In this document: positions 12,534 to 20,494 of the stretch, one piece after another
Position numbering within the stretch: the first letter of the stretch is position 1
Layout of the letters: each line of letters begins with the position of its first letter
Source: a virus
Direction: 5' to 3' (one strand)
IMG/VR virus record: IMGVR_UViG_3300046001_002255
Coordinates: 1-23,773 of that record
Length of the DNA stretch: 23,773 bases
Translations under genes and position numbers: made by a program
The notes under the pieces: generated by a model
Seen by the model: the letters and a program-made list of their open reading frames with translations, nothing else
What the model was told of the DNA's origin: nothing
The model's database searches: none

Positions 12534-15002
12534 ATGGCAACGAATATCGACAAAGCTCTTTACCAACAGCCGCAGGGCATCGACGCATTGGGCGGGGAGG
12601 AACAGGGCATCGAGATCGAGATCGTTGACCCCGAAGAAGTCAGTATTCGTGGCCCCGGCTTTGAGATCGAGCTAGCCGAAGTTGAGGCGGAGAGCAAGTT
12701 TGACTTGAATCTGGCCGAAGAAATGGACGACAGCGCCATTGAATCCATGGCTGGTGACTTGGCCGGTGACATCGAAAACGACAAAGGCTCACGCAAGGAG
12801 TGGGAGAAAGCCTACACCGAAGGTCTGAAATTGCTGGGCTTGCAGGTCGAAGAGCGCACTGAGCCTTGGAACGGGGCGTCAGGCGTGTTCCACCCCATGA
12901 TTACCGAAGCGGTTGTTCGGTTCCAGTCCGAGTCGATCACCGAGACTTTCCCTGCACAGGGGCCGGTCCGCACCAAGATCATTGGCAAAGAGACCCCCAA
13001 GAAGCAAGAAGCGGCCCGCCGTGTCGAGACCGACATGAACCACGAGCTGACAGACGTGATGCGCGAGTTCCGCCCAGAGCACGAACGCATGTTGTGGTCA
13101 CTGCCAGCTACCGGCTCCGCCTTCAAAAAGGTGTACTACGACCCGAACCTAGGTCGTCAGGTGTCGATGTTTGTGCCCGCCGAGGACATCATCCTGCCGT
13201 ACGGCACGACTGACTTGGACACCTGCTACCGCCTGACGCACGTCATGCGCAAGACCAAGAACGAGATCATCAAGCTCCAGCAAGCGGGCTTCTACCGCGA
13301 CATCGAGTTGGGTGACCCGACCCGCGAGCAGACCAACATCGAGAAGGCCAAGGACAAGGAGACCGGCTTCAACGACCTGAACGACGACCGCTACATCCTG
13401 CTGGAGTGCCACGTTGACTTGGACCTCAAGGGGTTTGAAGACAAGGACGACGAGGGCGAGCCAACAGGTATTGCGTTGCCGTACGTAGTAACCCTTATCA
13501 AAGGAACCAACGATGTTCTGTCCATTCGACGTAATTGGCGCGAAGACGACGATCTCTGCCTTAAGCGGCAGCACTTCGTACACTACCAATACATTCCCGG
13601 CTTCGGTGCGTATGGCTTTGGATTGTTCCACCTTATCGGGGGTTTCGCCAAGTCAGCAACTAGCATCATGCGCCAGCTCGTGGACGCCGGGACACTATCG
13701 AATCTACCCGGCGGTCTCAAATCCCGAGGACTTCGGATCAAGGGTGATGACACTCCGATTGCACCGGGTGAGTTCCGTGACGTAGACATCGGCTCCGGCG
13801 CACTGCGGGACAACATCCTGCCACTGCCATATAAAGAGCCGTCAATGGTCTTGTTCCAGTTGCTGGGCACCATCGTTGAAGAAGGCCGTCGCTTCGCAGC
13901 TACTGCGGACATGAAGGTGTCGGACATGTCGGCCAATGCCCCAGTGGGCACCACGCTGGCTCTGCTGGAGCGTCAGCTCAAGGTTATGTCGGCTGTGCAG
14001 GCGCGTATGCACTACGCGTTCAAGCAGGAGCTGCGTCTGCTGGCCAGTCTGATCCGTGACTACACGGACATGTCCTACGAGTACGAGCCAGAAAAAGGCG
14101 GGCGTCTGGCCAAGGCCGAGGACTACAGCTACGTGGACATCATCCCCGTGAGCGACCCCAACGCGGCAACCATGAGCCAGCGCGTGGTGCAGTACCAAGC
14201 GGTCATCCAGATGGCTCAGATGGCCCCGGACATTTACGACTTGCCGCAGTTGCACCGCAACATGCTGGAGGTGCTGGGCATCAAGAACGCCGACAAGCTC
14301 GTGCCGATGCCAGACGACCAGAAGCCGAAAGACCCGGTGACCGAGAACATGCAGGCGCTCAAGAACGAGCCGATGAAGGCGTTCATGTACCAAGACCACG
14401 AGTCGCACATCAAGGTCCACATGTCCGCGATGCAAGACCCGATCATCATGCAGTTGGTTGGCCAAAGCCCCAAGGCTCCGATGATCCAAGCGGCCATGAT
14501 GGCCCACATTGCCGAGCACGTTGGCTTTGCGTACCGCCAGAAGATCGAGCAGCAGCTCGGTATGCCCCTGCCACCGGAAGACGAGAAGCTCCCGCCAGAG
14601 ATCGAGATTGCCCTGTCCGGCATGATGGCCCAAGCCGCGCAGCAGGTTCTCCAGCAGAGCCAAGCATCGCAAGCCCAGCAGCAGGCGCAGCAGCAAGCCC
14701 AAGACCCCGTGCTCCAGCTCCAGCAGCAGGACATACAGATCAAACTGAAAGAAGTGGAACTCAAAGAGAAGAAGCTGGCCATCGACGCCGCCGCCCGTTC
14801 GGACGAGTTGGAGCTTAAACAACAAGCACTGGCGGGCAAGATGGAACTCGATGGGTTGCGCGTTGGATCGCAGATCAAGCAGGCCGAGGCCAAGCTGCAA
14901 TCCGACCAAGAACGAGAAGGTGTCCGCATGGGCATCGACATCGCAAAGAGCCGTCAACAAGCGGCACAGAACAACCAGCAAAGGAAAGGTCCGGCTAAAT
15001 AA
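12534..15002 (+). CDS. Portal protein, P22 gp1-like (822 aa)
   Basis: This forms the dodecameric ring at one capsid vertex through which DNA passes; it binds terminase and the tail. Recognisable features are WNGASGVFHPMITEAVVRF near residue 110 and a central region ending in ANAPVGTTLALLERQLKVMSAVQ (about 465-490), typical of long podovirus portals. The Gln-rich stretch at about 699-732 followed by a charged coiled coil to the end fits the P22 helical barrel. The N-terminal 70 residues are acidic and include IEIEIVD (26-32), also found in the scaffold. AAGGAACACC precedes the ATG. Confidence 0.93.
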   Translation: MATNIDKALYQQPQGIDALGGEEQGIEIEIVDPEEVSIRGPGFEIELAEVEAESKFDLNLAEEMDDSAIESMAGDLAGDIENDKGSRKEWEKAYTEGLKLLGLQVEERTEPWNGASGVFHPMITEAVVRFQSESITETFPAQGPVRTKIIGKETPKKQEAARRVETDMNHELTDVMREFRPEHERMLWSLPATGSAFKKVYYDPNLGRQVSMFVPAEDIILPYGTTDLDTCYRLTHVMRKTKNEIIKLQQAGFYRDIELGDPTREQTNIEKAKDKETGFNDLNDDRYILLECHVDLDLKGFEDKDDEGEPTGIALPYVVTLIKGTNDVLSIRRNWREDDDLCLKRQHFVHYQYIPGFGAYGFGLFHLIGGFAKSATSIMRQLVDAGTLSNLPGGLKSRGLRIKGDDTPIAPGEFRDVDIGSGALRDNILPLPYKEPSMVLFQLLGTIVEEGRRFAATADMKVSDMSANAPVGTTLALLERQLKVMSAVQARMHYAFKQELRLLASLIRDYTDMSYEYEPEKGGRLAKAEDYSYVDIIPVSDPNAATMSQRVVQYQAVIQMAQMAPDIYDLPQLHRNMLEVLGIKNADKLVPMPDDQKPKDPVTENMQALKNEPMKAFMYQDHESHIKVHMSAMQDPIIMQLVGQSPKAPMIQAAMMAHIAEHVGFAYRQKIEQQLGMPLPPEDEKLPPEIEIALSGMMAQAAQQVLQQSQASQAQQQAQQQAQDPVLQLQQQDIQIKLKEVELKEKKLAIDAAARSDELELKQQALAGKMELDGLRVGSQIKQAEAKLQSDQEREGVRMGIDIAKSRQQAAQNNQQRKGPAK

Positions 15003-15197
15003 ATGATTCAAGACTTCGCACGCGTGTTGCGCGAACAAATACGCAAAGACATGAACAACTACGCTGACGACGCCGCCAGCGGAGCATGTCGCTCATTTGA
15101 GGAATACCAAAAACTTTGCGGAACCATTCAGGGTCTGGCTATCGCAGAGCGCTATGTAATCGACCTTGCTATGAAAGTGGAGAAAGCAGATGAGTGA
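15003..15197 (+). CDS. Small hypothetical head-region protein (64 aa)
   Basis: MIQDFARVLREQIRKDMNNY, then a helical body (FEEYQKLCGTIQGLAIAERY) ending EKADE. It starts immediately after the portal stop and overlaps the next gene by eight bases, so it is clearly part of the head operon. Small helical proteins in this place are common in related phages, and their role is unknown. No membrane segment or metal site is seen. Confidence 0.78.
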   Translation: MIQDFARVLREQIRKDMNNYADDAASGACRSFEEYQKLCGTIQGLAIAERYVIDLAMKVEKADE

Positions 15198-15621
15198 ACT
15201 AAGTCTTGATCCGGGCGTATTTGCCCTCCCCGAAGCCATCCAACCGACTGAGGCTCCAGCCCCAGAAGCGACTGATGAAGAAAAGGCCCGACAGCTTCCC
15301 GACCCCAAAGGTTGGAAACTGCTGTGTGCGGTGCCTGACGTTGTTGAGACTTTCGAGAATTCCTCGATTGTCAAAGCTGGCCAGTTCATGAAACAAGAAG
15401 AACACGCCACAACCGTGTTGTTCGTCATGAAGGTCGGACCTGACGCGTACAAAGACACCACCAAGTTCCCAAGCGGTCCGTGGTGTGAGGAAGGTGACTT
15501 TGTGCTCGTGCGTACGTATTCCGGTACGCGATTCAAAATCTACGGAAAAGAGTTTCGAGTCATAAACGACGACATGATCGAAGCAGTTGTGCAAGACCCT
15601 CGCGGTTTAACCCGCGCTTGA
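15190..15621 (+). CDS. GroES-like co-chaperonin (143 aa)
   Basis: After an acidic Pro-rich N-terminus (residues 1-35), the C-terminal part follows the Cpn10 pattern. LFVMKVGPDAYKD begins a strand and mobile-loop-like region, GPWCEEGDFVLVRTYSGTRF matches the 'vGD.Vl...ysG' core, and GKEFRVINDDMIEAVVQDP matches the terminal 'gkeylim.e.DIlAvv' strand. Phage proteins of this fold (T4 gp31, for example) replace host GroES so that GroEL can fold the large capsid protein. Its place between portal and scaffold fits that role. It has GGAGAAAGCAG upstream. Not checked by structure prediction. Confidence 0.72.
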   Translation: MSELSLDPGVFALPEAIQPTEAPAPEATDEEKARQLPDPKGWKLLCAVPDVVETFENSSIVKAGQFMKQEEHATTVLFVMKVGPDAYKDTTKFPSGPWCEEGDFVLVRTYSGTRFKIYGKEFRVINDDMIEAVVQDPRGLTRA

Positions 15622-15632
15622 AGGAGCAGTAA

Positions 15633-16577
15633 ATGGCAGGTGAATTTAAATTTCCTGATGAGCAGGAAGAAACTGTTGTAGTTTCGCAACAGGACGACGG
15701 CGATATTGAAATTGAAATTGTCGATGACACGCCTGAGCGTGACAAAGGCCGCAGGCCCTTAGACCGGGAAGTGGTAGACCCCACTGATGCCGAGATTGAG
15801 AACTACACCAAGGGTGCTCAGGACCGCATCAAGGAACTGACCCATGCCCGTCACGACGAGCGTCGAGCCAAAGAAGCCCTTCAGCGGGAAAAGCAGGAGC
15901 TTGAGCGTCTTGCCCAACACATGCAGCAAGAGAACCAAAAACTCAAACAGTATGTGGATAACGGCACGCAGCAGTACAACAAGATGGCTGAAAGCGCCGC
16001 CGAAGCCGCATTGGACAAAGCCCGCCGCGATTACAAGATTGCGCAGGAAGCGTTTGATACTGACGGTATTATTGCGGCGCAGGAAGCACTTACTGAAGCC
16101 AAGATGAGTATTGCGGCGACAAAAAACTTTCGCCCGGCCCCTTTACAACGTGAAGAAGATGTTGTACAAACAAGACAACCAGCACCCCAACAGGTGCAAC
16201 CTGACGAAAAAACGCTGCGCTGGCAGGCAAAAAACCAGTGGTTCGGGTCTGATGGGTTTGAGGAAGTTACCAGCTTTGCACTAGGGCTGCACCAAAATCT
16301 AGTCAATAACGGGATTGACCCGCGTAGTGATGATTATTTCGAGCGCATTGACGCACGCGTGAAGTCAAAGTTCCCCGAAGTTTTTGGTGGAACTGAAGAT
16401 CGTAAGTCAAGTGAGTCTTCAAAACGGCCAACCTCGGTTGTTGCCCCCGCAGCTCGTTCTTCGGGCGCAAAGAAAATCCAGCTTACCCAGACGCAAGTTG
16501 CGCTGGCAAAGAAGTATGGACTAACCCCGCAGCAATATGCTGCTGAAGTTGCAAAATTGGAGAGAAACAATGGCTGA
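15633..16577 (+). CDS. Probable scaffolding protein (314 aa)
   Basis: It lies between portal and capsid genes and has the make-up of an internal scaffold: an acidic N-terminus, a long charged coiled coil (about residues 65-150, for example REKQELERLAQHMQQENQKL), a disordered Pro/Gln linker (about 168-192) and a basic C-terminal end (about 280-314). Scaffolds guide capsid assembly and leave before DNA enters. IEIEIVDD at residues 25-32 repeats the portal motif. AAGGAGCAGTAA precedes the ATG. No protease motif is visible. Confidence 0.75.
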   Translation: MAGEFKFPDEQEETVVVSQQDDGDIEIEIVDDTPERDKGRRPLDREVVDPTDAEIENYTKGAQDRIKELTHARHDERRAKEALQREKQELERLAQHMQQENQKLKQYVDNGTQQYNKMAESAAEAALDKARRDYKIAQEAFDTDGIIAAQEALTEAKMSIAATKNFRPAPLQREEDVVQTRQPAPQQVQPDEKTLRWQAKNQWFGSDGFEEVTSFALGLHQNLVNNGIDPRSDDYFERIDARVKSKFPEVFGGTEDRKSSESSKRPTSVVAPAARSSGAKKIQLTQTQVALAKKYGLTPQQYAAEVAKLERNNG

Positions 16578-17022
16578 TCCTCGTACCCCCCGTGACCTCG
16601 TGTCCCGCGATAAGACTGCTCGTCCTGTATATGTGCCACCTTCGGCGCTGCCTGATCCGACTCCAGAGCCGGGTTATGTGTATCGCTGGATCATGACGCA
16701 TTTGCTTGGCGAAGCGAACCCAACTAACGTGTCTCGTAAGATGCGCGAAGGCTGGGTGCCGGTGAAAGCCGTTGACCATCCAGAACTGATGCTGGTGGGT
16801 AGTGACAAAACAGGAAACGTCGAAATCGGTGGCCTCATGCTTTGCAAGATGTCGTCGGAGATGGCCAAGTCCCGTGATGAGTACTACAACACGCAAGCTC
16901 AGAACCAGATGGACTCGGTGGACAACCACTTCATGCGAAATAACGACCCTCGGATGCCGCTGTTTGCTGACCGCAAGTCAACAGCCAGTCGCGGACAAGG
17001 ATTTGGTTCAGGTTCTAAATAA
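16570..17022 (+). CDS. Minor head-region protein (150 aa)
   Basis: The start MADPRTPRDLVSRDK at 16570 overlaps the scaffold stop by eight bases and has GGAGAGAAACA upstream; a longer frame from 16537 lies inside the scaffold gene and is less likely. After a Pro-rich N-terminus, the middle has a small domain (MREGWVPVKAVDHPELMLVG) and a helical segment (SSEMAKSRDEYYNTQAQNQM). The tail is Gly/Ser/Arg-rich. A minor capsid or connector role is inferred from position only. Confidence 0.75.
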   Translation: MADPRTPRDLVSRDKTARPVYVPPSALPDPTPEPGYVYRWIMTHLLGEANPTNVSRKMREGWVPVKAVDHPELMLVGSDKTGNVEIGGLMLCKMSSEMAKSRDEYYNTQAQNQMDSVDNHFMRNNDPRMPLFADRKSTASRGQGFGSGSK

Positions 17023-17033
17023 AGGAGTGCCTC

Positions 17034-17657
17034 ATGGCATCAACTGCATCCCCCTACGGCCTTAAAGCCGTCAACGAACTGGGCGGTCTACCTTATTCCG
17101 GTAGCACGCGTCAGTTTTTGATTAACCCTGCGGGTTACAACACCAATATCTTCAACGGAAGTATTGTTGCTATTAACACTAGCGGTTTTCTGGAAATTGT
17201 CACTACCAATGGTATTGCGGCTACGCCATTTCCGGCAGGCACAATCGGCGTTTTCGTCGGCTGCTCCTACGTAAATTCGCAAGGTCAGGTGATCTACGCT
17301 CAGTTCTATCCCGCCAACTACGTTGCTCCTGCTGGCACTGCCATCACTGCATACGTTATTGACGACGACCGTGCTGTGTTCCAAGTTCAATCTGTCGGCC
17401 CCGTGGCACAAGCTGCTTTGGGCGCTAACGTGTACCTGAACGCTGTTCAGTCCACCTCCACAGGTAGCACTATTACTGGCAACTCCAACTCGGCAATCAT
17501 CATCGGCTCTTCTGCTGCTGCGACCACCGGCTGGGCTCTTCGCGTTGTTGGCTTCGTGGACATGCAAGGCTTCTCGACTGTTGGCGACGCCTTCACCGAT
17601 GTGCTGGTTAAGTTCAACCCAGTGGCCCATTCGTATTCCAACCCACTCGGTGTTTAA
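17034..17657 (+). CDS. Beta-rich head protein, possibly decoration (207 aa)
   Basis: Starts MASTASPYGLKAVNELGG with AAGGAG upstream. Almost the whole protein is predicted strand by eye (FNGSIVAINTSGFLEIV, GTIGVFVGCSYVN, ITAYVIDDDRAVFQVQ), with Ser/Thr loops, and it ends KFNPVAHSYSNPLGV. Placement directly before the capsid gene and the beta-rich make-up suit a decoration or head-stabilising protein. I do not recognise a named family. Confidence 0.72.
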   Translation: MASTASPYGLKAVNELGGLPYSGSTRQFLINPAGYNTNIFNGSIVAINTSGFLEIVTTNGIAATPFPAGTIGVFVGCSYVNSQGQVIYAQFYPANYVAPAGTAITAYVIDDDRAVFQVQSVGPVAQAALGANVYLNAVQSTSTGSTITGNSNSAIIIGSSAAATTGWALRVVGFVDMQGFSTVGDAFTDVLVKFNPVAHSYSNPLGV

Positions 17658-17668
17658 GGAGCTAAATC

Positions 17669-18601
17669 ATGGCAATTTCACGCGCACAACTACTTAAAGA
17701 ACTGCTCCCCGGCCTGAACGCATTGTTTGGTCTGGAATATGCTCGCTACGGCGAAGAGCACAAGGAAATCTACGAGACTGAGAAATCAGAGCGCTCGTTT
17801 GAAGAAGAAACCAAGCTGTCTGGCTTCGGTGCTGCACCAGTGAAGAACGAGGGCCAAGCCATTGCTTATGACAATGCGCAGGAAGCCTTCACTGCACGTT
17901 ACAGCCACGAGACCATTGCTCTGGGCTTCTCGATCACTGAAGAAGCGGTCGAAGATAACCTGTACGACAGTCTGTCGGCTCGTTACACCAAGGGTCTGGC
18001 TCGCGCTATGGCCTACACCAAACAGGTCAAAGCTGCTGGCGTTATCAATAACGGCTTCAGCGGTTCGTACCTCGGCGGTGACGGTGTGTCGTTGTTTGGC
18101 GTCAACTCTTCCAGCGCACGCGTGGGTCACCCACTCGTCAACGGCGGCGTTAACTACAACAGCCCCACCACTGGTGTTGATCTGAACGAAACCTCGCTGG
18201 AAAATGCTGTGATTCAAATCGCTGCATGGACTGATGAGCGTGGTCTGCTGATCGCCGCTAAGCCACGCAAGATGATTGTGCCGCCTGCGCTGCAATTCGT
18301 TGCTACCCGTCTGTTGGAAACCAACCTCCGCGTTGGCACTGCTGACAACGATATCAACGCGTTGAAGAACAACGGTTCGATCCCTGAAGGCTATGCCATC
18401 AACCACTTCTTGACCGACAGCAATGCTTGGTTCCTGATGACTGATGTGCCAAACGGCCTGAAGCACTTCGAGCGTACAGCTCTGAACAACTCCATGGACG
18501 GGGATTTCGACACGGGCAACGTCCGTTACAAGTCCCGCGAGCGTTACAGCTTTGGCTGGAGCGATCCATTGGGTGCTTGGGGCTCGTCCGGTTCGTCTTA
18601 A
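17669..18601 (+). CDS. Major capsid protein, HK97-like fold (310 aa)
   Basis: The shell protein. MAISRAQLLKELLPGLNALF is an N-terminal arm; the region around residues 40-100 (FEEETKLSGFGAAPVKNEGQ and GFSITEEAVEDNLYDSLSAR) matches the E-loop and spine-helix area of phage head proteins. RPRK-like contacts are absent, but KPRKMIVPPALQFVATRLLE (about 197-216) is a typical P-domain segment. It has AAGGAG upstream and is followed by a strong terminator, as expected for the most abundant virion protein. No prohead protease gene was seen, and the mature N-terminus is not obvious. Confidence 0.88.
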   Translation: MAISRAQLLKELLPGLNALFGLEYARYGEEHKEIYETEKSERSFEEETKLSGFGAAPVKNEGQAIAYDNAQEAFTARYSHETIALGFSITEEAVEDNLYDSLSARYTKGLARAMAYTKQVKAAGVINNGFSGSYLGGDGVSLFGVNSSSARVGHPLVNGGVNYNSPTTGVDLNETSLENAVIQIAAWTDERGLLIAAKPRKMIVPPALQFVATRLLETNLRVGTADNDINALKNNGSIPEGYAINHFLTDSNAWFLMTDVPNGLKHFERTALNNSMDGDFDTGNVRYKSRERYSFGWSDPLGAWGSSGSS

Positions 18602-18650
18602 TTGACGGCTGAGTAAGTTAGGGTTGGGGGTTCCCGGCCGCTTACTGGAA

Positions 18651-18674
18651 AAGGCACCTTCGGGTGCCTTTTTT
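18651..18674 (+). terminator. Strong intrinsic terminator after the capsid gene
   Basis: AAGGCACC-TTCG-GGTGCCTT, an 8-bp stem with a stable UUCG loop (18651-18670), running into a T-tract (18669-18674). It lies about 50 bases past the capsid stop and closes the first late block. Confidence 0.93.
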
Positions 18675-18675
18675 G

Positions 18676-18703
18676 TTGACACACTTTGAAAAAGGTGTAT
18701 ATT
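18676..18703 (+). promoter_or_regulatory. Sigma70-type promoter for the second late block
   Basis: TTGACA (18676-18681) and TATATT (18698-18703), 16 bases apart, starting two bases after the terminator T-tract. Transcription would begin near 18710. It gives the downstream virion genes a supply independent of the capsid transcript. Confidence 0.82.
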
Positions 18704-18712
18704 GCAAGTACT

Positions 18713-18786
18713 CCGGGTCTTCCGGTGTATCAGACAGTCCCGGCTGACGACATGCAGACTGATACGCCTATCTTGCATGTAAGGAA
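18713..18786 (+). promoter_or_regulatory. Structured 5' leader, possible pseudoknot
   Basis: Three pairings are visible: a small CCGG/CCGG hairpin (18713-18716, 18722-18725), GTATCAG/CTGATAC (18727-18733, 18759-18765), and CATGCA/TGCATG (18751-18756, 18774-18779). The last two are interleaved, which is the layout of an H-type pseudoknot. The final arm ends two bases before the AAGGAA ribosome binding site, so folding could control translation of the gene at 18793. Confidence 0.55.
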
Positions 18787-18792
18787 CCAATC

Positions 18793-19371
18793 ATGGCATT
18801 GACCACATTCTCCGGCCCAGTCTCTTCCCTCAACGGCTTCATCGGCGGCACTGCGACCTCCCCCATCACTCTTACCACGGCCAGCAACGTGTCTGAGTCG
18901 TACGCCACATCCTCCGCTACCACTGGCGATACCCGCCTGTCGTACAACCGCTTGGCTTTTACCTCTACAGGTTCTGGCGAGACCATCCGTGCCCTGACTC
19001 AAGTCACAGGTGTTGGTGGCGCTACGGGCGGCACAATCAATGGTGCTCACGTTAGCTTGAGCGTCAACGGTTCGGGCACTATTTCCGGTGCCGGTAACGC
19101 TCTTCGCGCTACTCTGGGTGGTACATCTACAAACCCCGGCGGAACATTGGCAGCTATTCAAGCTGACTCCAACTTTGCTACTGGTGGTACTTGGACTAAC
19201 AGTTCATTCATCCGCTTTACAAACAGCGGAACAGGCGTTATTCCTAACTTGTTCAATGTCCCAGCCGCTATGGTTGTGGCTGATGTGGTCGCAGACTCCT
19301 CCCACACAATTAAAATTGTGGACAGCGCCGGTACTGCGTACTACCTGATGGCAACTACTACTGCGCCTTAA
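18793..19371 (+). CDS. Ser/Thr/Gly-rich virion protein (192 aa)
   Basis: MALTTFSGPVSSLNGFIGG, then long stretches of Thr, Ser, Gly and Ala with alternating hydrophobics (VSLSVNGSGTISGAGNALRA), ending in strands (AAMVVADVVADSSHTIKIVD and AYYLMATTTAP). Such make-up is typical of beta-structured surface proteins such as decoration proteins or fibres. It has its own promoter and structured leader directly after the capsid terminator, so high or specially timed expression is likely. AAGGAACCAATC precedes the ATG. No named family recognised. Confidence 0.78.
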   Translation: MALTTFSGPVSSLNGFIGGTATSPITLTTASNVSESYATSSATTGDTRLSYNRLAFTSTGSGETIRALTQVTGVGGATGGTINGAHVSLSVNGSGTISGAGNALRATLGGTSTNPGGTLAAIQADSNFATGGTWTNSSFIRFTNSGTGVIPNLFNVPAAMVVADVVADSSHTIKIVDSAGTAYYLMATTTAP

Positions 19372-19372
19372 T

Positions 19373-19543
19373 ATGCAGATCACCAAGGAATTCTTGGAAT
19401 CTGAGATACGTGACCTTGAGACTGAAGCGCAGAAAGCTCAAACCTTTTTGACTCAGGCTCAAGCCACGATCCAAGCATACAAGATGCTCATAAACAGGCT
19501 AGACGCACCAGAACCGGAGCAAGAAAATGGCAATGCAATATGA
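19373..19543 (+). CDS. Small coiled-coil protein (56 aa)
   Basis: MQITKEFLESEIRDLETEAQ, then KAQTFLTQAQATIQAYKMLI, NRL and an acidic tail (DAPEPEQENGNAI). Heptad-like hydrophobics suggest one long helix or coiled coil. The ATG is one base past the previous stop, and the 3' end overlaps the next gene by 17 bases. No role known; oligomerisation or chaperoning of a virion protein is a guess. Confidence 0.68.
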   Translation: MQITKEFLESEIRDLETEAQKAQTFLTQAQATIQAYKMLINRLDAPEPEQENGNAI

Positions 19544-20003
19544 TGTTAAGTCGCAACACGGCGGGGCTTCCGGCTTGATGGTTTCGTACCGTACTCGCCT
19601 TAAAGGCGCGGTTGTTTTTCCTTTTTCTGGTGCTACAGAGTACACCGTTTTGGTAGACGACATTAGTATTAGCGGAACTTACTCAAGAGCCACTACTATG
19701 GCGACGGTTACCGCGACAAACCACGGCCTAAAAGCAGGCGATTGGGTTTATTTGGACTGGGATTTGACGGATAACCCGTACCAAGTTCAAACAGCCGCTA
19801 CTGCAGACACGTTTATTGTGACTGTTGCGAATTCTGGTGCAGACAGCGGAAATGTCACGGTATGGAATGATGTGCTGCTGCAATTGGACGCATCAAATCA
19901 AACGGCGTACAGTGTGCCGATTCCCGGCGAAGGTGTTCTTGCCCATTACGGCATACGCCTTTTCTTGGGAGCCAACACGCACATTACGGTGTTCTATGGC
20001 TAA
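19527..20003 (+). CDS. Beta-rich virion protein (158 aa)
   Basis: The start MAMQYDVKSQHGG at 19527 uses GGAGCAAGAAA upstream; an ATG two codons later is possible. The body is strand-rich (ATEYTVLVDDISISGTYS, TVTATNHGLKAGDWVYLDWD, DTFIVTVANSGADSGNVTVW) with a final AHYGIRLFLGANTHITVFYG. The 'ATNHGLKAGDWVYL' turn is common in phage structural and tail-associated domains. Its place among virion genes supports a structural role; the exact family is not recognised. Confidence 0.75.
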   Translation: MAMQYDVKSQHGGASGLMVSYRTRLKGAVVFPFSGATEYTVLVDDISISGTYSRATTMATVTATNHGLKAGDWVYLDWDLTDNPYQVQTAATADTFIVTVANSGADSGNVTVWNDVLLQLDASNQTAYSVPIPGEGVLAHYGIRLFLGANTHITVFYG

Positions 20004-20250
20004 ATCACCAGCATGGACACGCAAAGAAGGCAAGTCGGAGAAGGGCGGGCTCAACGCGAAGGGCCGAGCTTCCTACAACAAGGCCAACCCCGGCAAACCC
20101 GGTCTGAAGGCCCCTCAACCCGAGGGCGGCAGCAGGCGCGACTCTTTCTGTGCCCGGATGTCCGGCATGAAAAAGAAGTTGACCAGCGCCAAAACAGCCA
20201 AAGACCCGGACAGCCGCATCAACAAAAGCCTTCGGGCTTGGAAATGCTGA
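19996..20250 (+). CDS. Small basic protein, DUF6321-like (84 aa)
   Basis: The start MAKSPAWTRKEGKSEKGG lies in an eight-base overlap with the previous stop. The signature GLNAKGRASYNKANPG, then RRDSFCARMSGMKKKL and DPDSRINKSLRAWKC matches a small conserved phage protein I know as DUF6321-like. The protein is very basic and ends in Cys. It could bind DNA inside the virion; that is an inference. The family name is from memory. Confidence 0.82.
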   Translation: MAKSPAWTRKEGKSEKGGLNAKGRASYNKANPGKPGLKAPQPEGGSRRDSFCARMSGMKKKLTSAKTAKDPDSRINKSLRAWKC

Positions 20251-20251
20251 T

Positions 20252-20494
20252 ATGAGCACGCCCGAAATCCTTACCGCCCGTGAACTTGCCACCCATGCTG
20301 CTGATATTAAGCACATGCAGGAGGACATGGACAAGATGCTTGAGAGCATGAAAGCCATGCAGGTCACGCTGACATCCATAAACTCCACCCTGTCTGAAGC
20401 CAAAGGCGGTTGGAAAGTCCTGATGTTGGTTGGCGGCGCGGCTGGCACGGTTGGCGCTGGGATCGTACAGTTGGTCCATTGGTGGAGCAAGTAA
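20252..20494 (+). CDS. Coiled coil plus one membrane segment, XhlA-like topology (80 aa)
   Basis: Residues 8-50 are an amphipathic helix (LATHAADIKHMQEDMDKML, then SMKAMQVTLTSINSTLSE). A hydrophobic segment at about 54-75 (WKVLMLVGGAAGTVGAGIVQL) ends in HWWSK. This layout is that of XhlA/haemolysin-type accessory lysis proteins and of some one-pass holins. No endolysin gene is seen nearby in the window, so a lysis role is plausible but unproved. A virion membrane-contact role is the alternative. Confidence 0.75.
   Translation: MSTPEILTARELATHAADIKHMQEDMDKMLESMKAMQVTLTSINSTLSEAKGGWKVLMLVGGAAGTVGAGIVQLVHWWSK

Noticed and set aside
13842-15038. 398-codon open frame opposite the portal gene
   Set aside because: It is antisense to a well supported gene, extremely His/Leu-rich, has no ribosome binding site, and mirrors the codon pattern of the portal frame.
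17786-18790. 334-codon open frame opposite the capsid gene, crossing the terminator and promoter
   Set aside because: It runs against a certain gene and through clear control signals; no start signal is present and the sequence looks like an antisense shadow.
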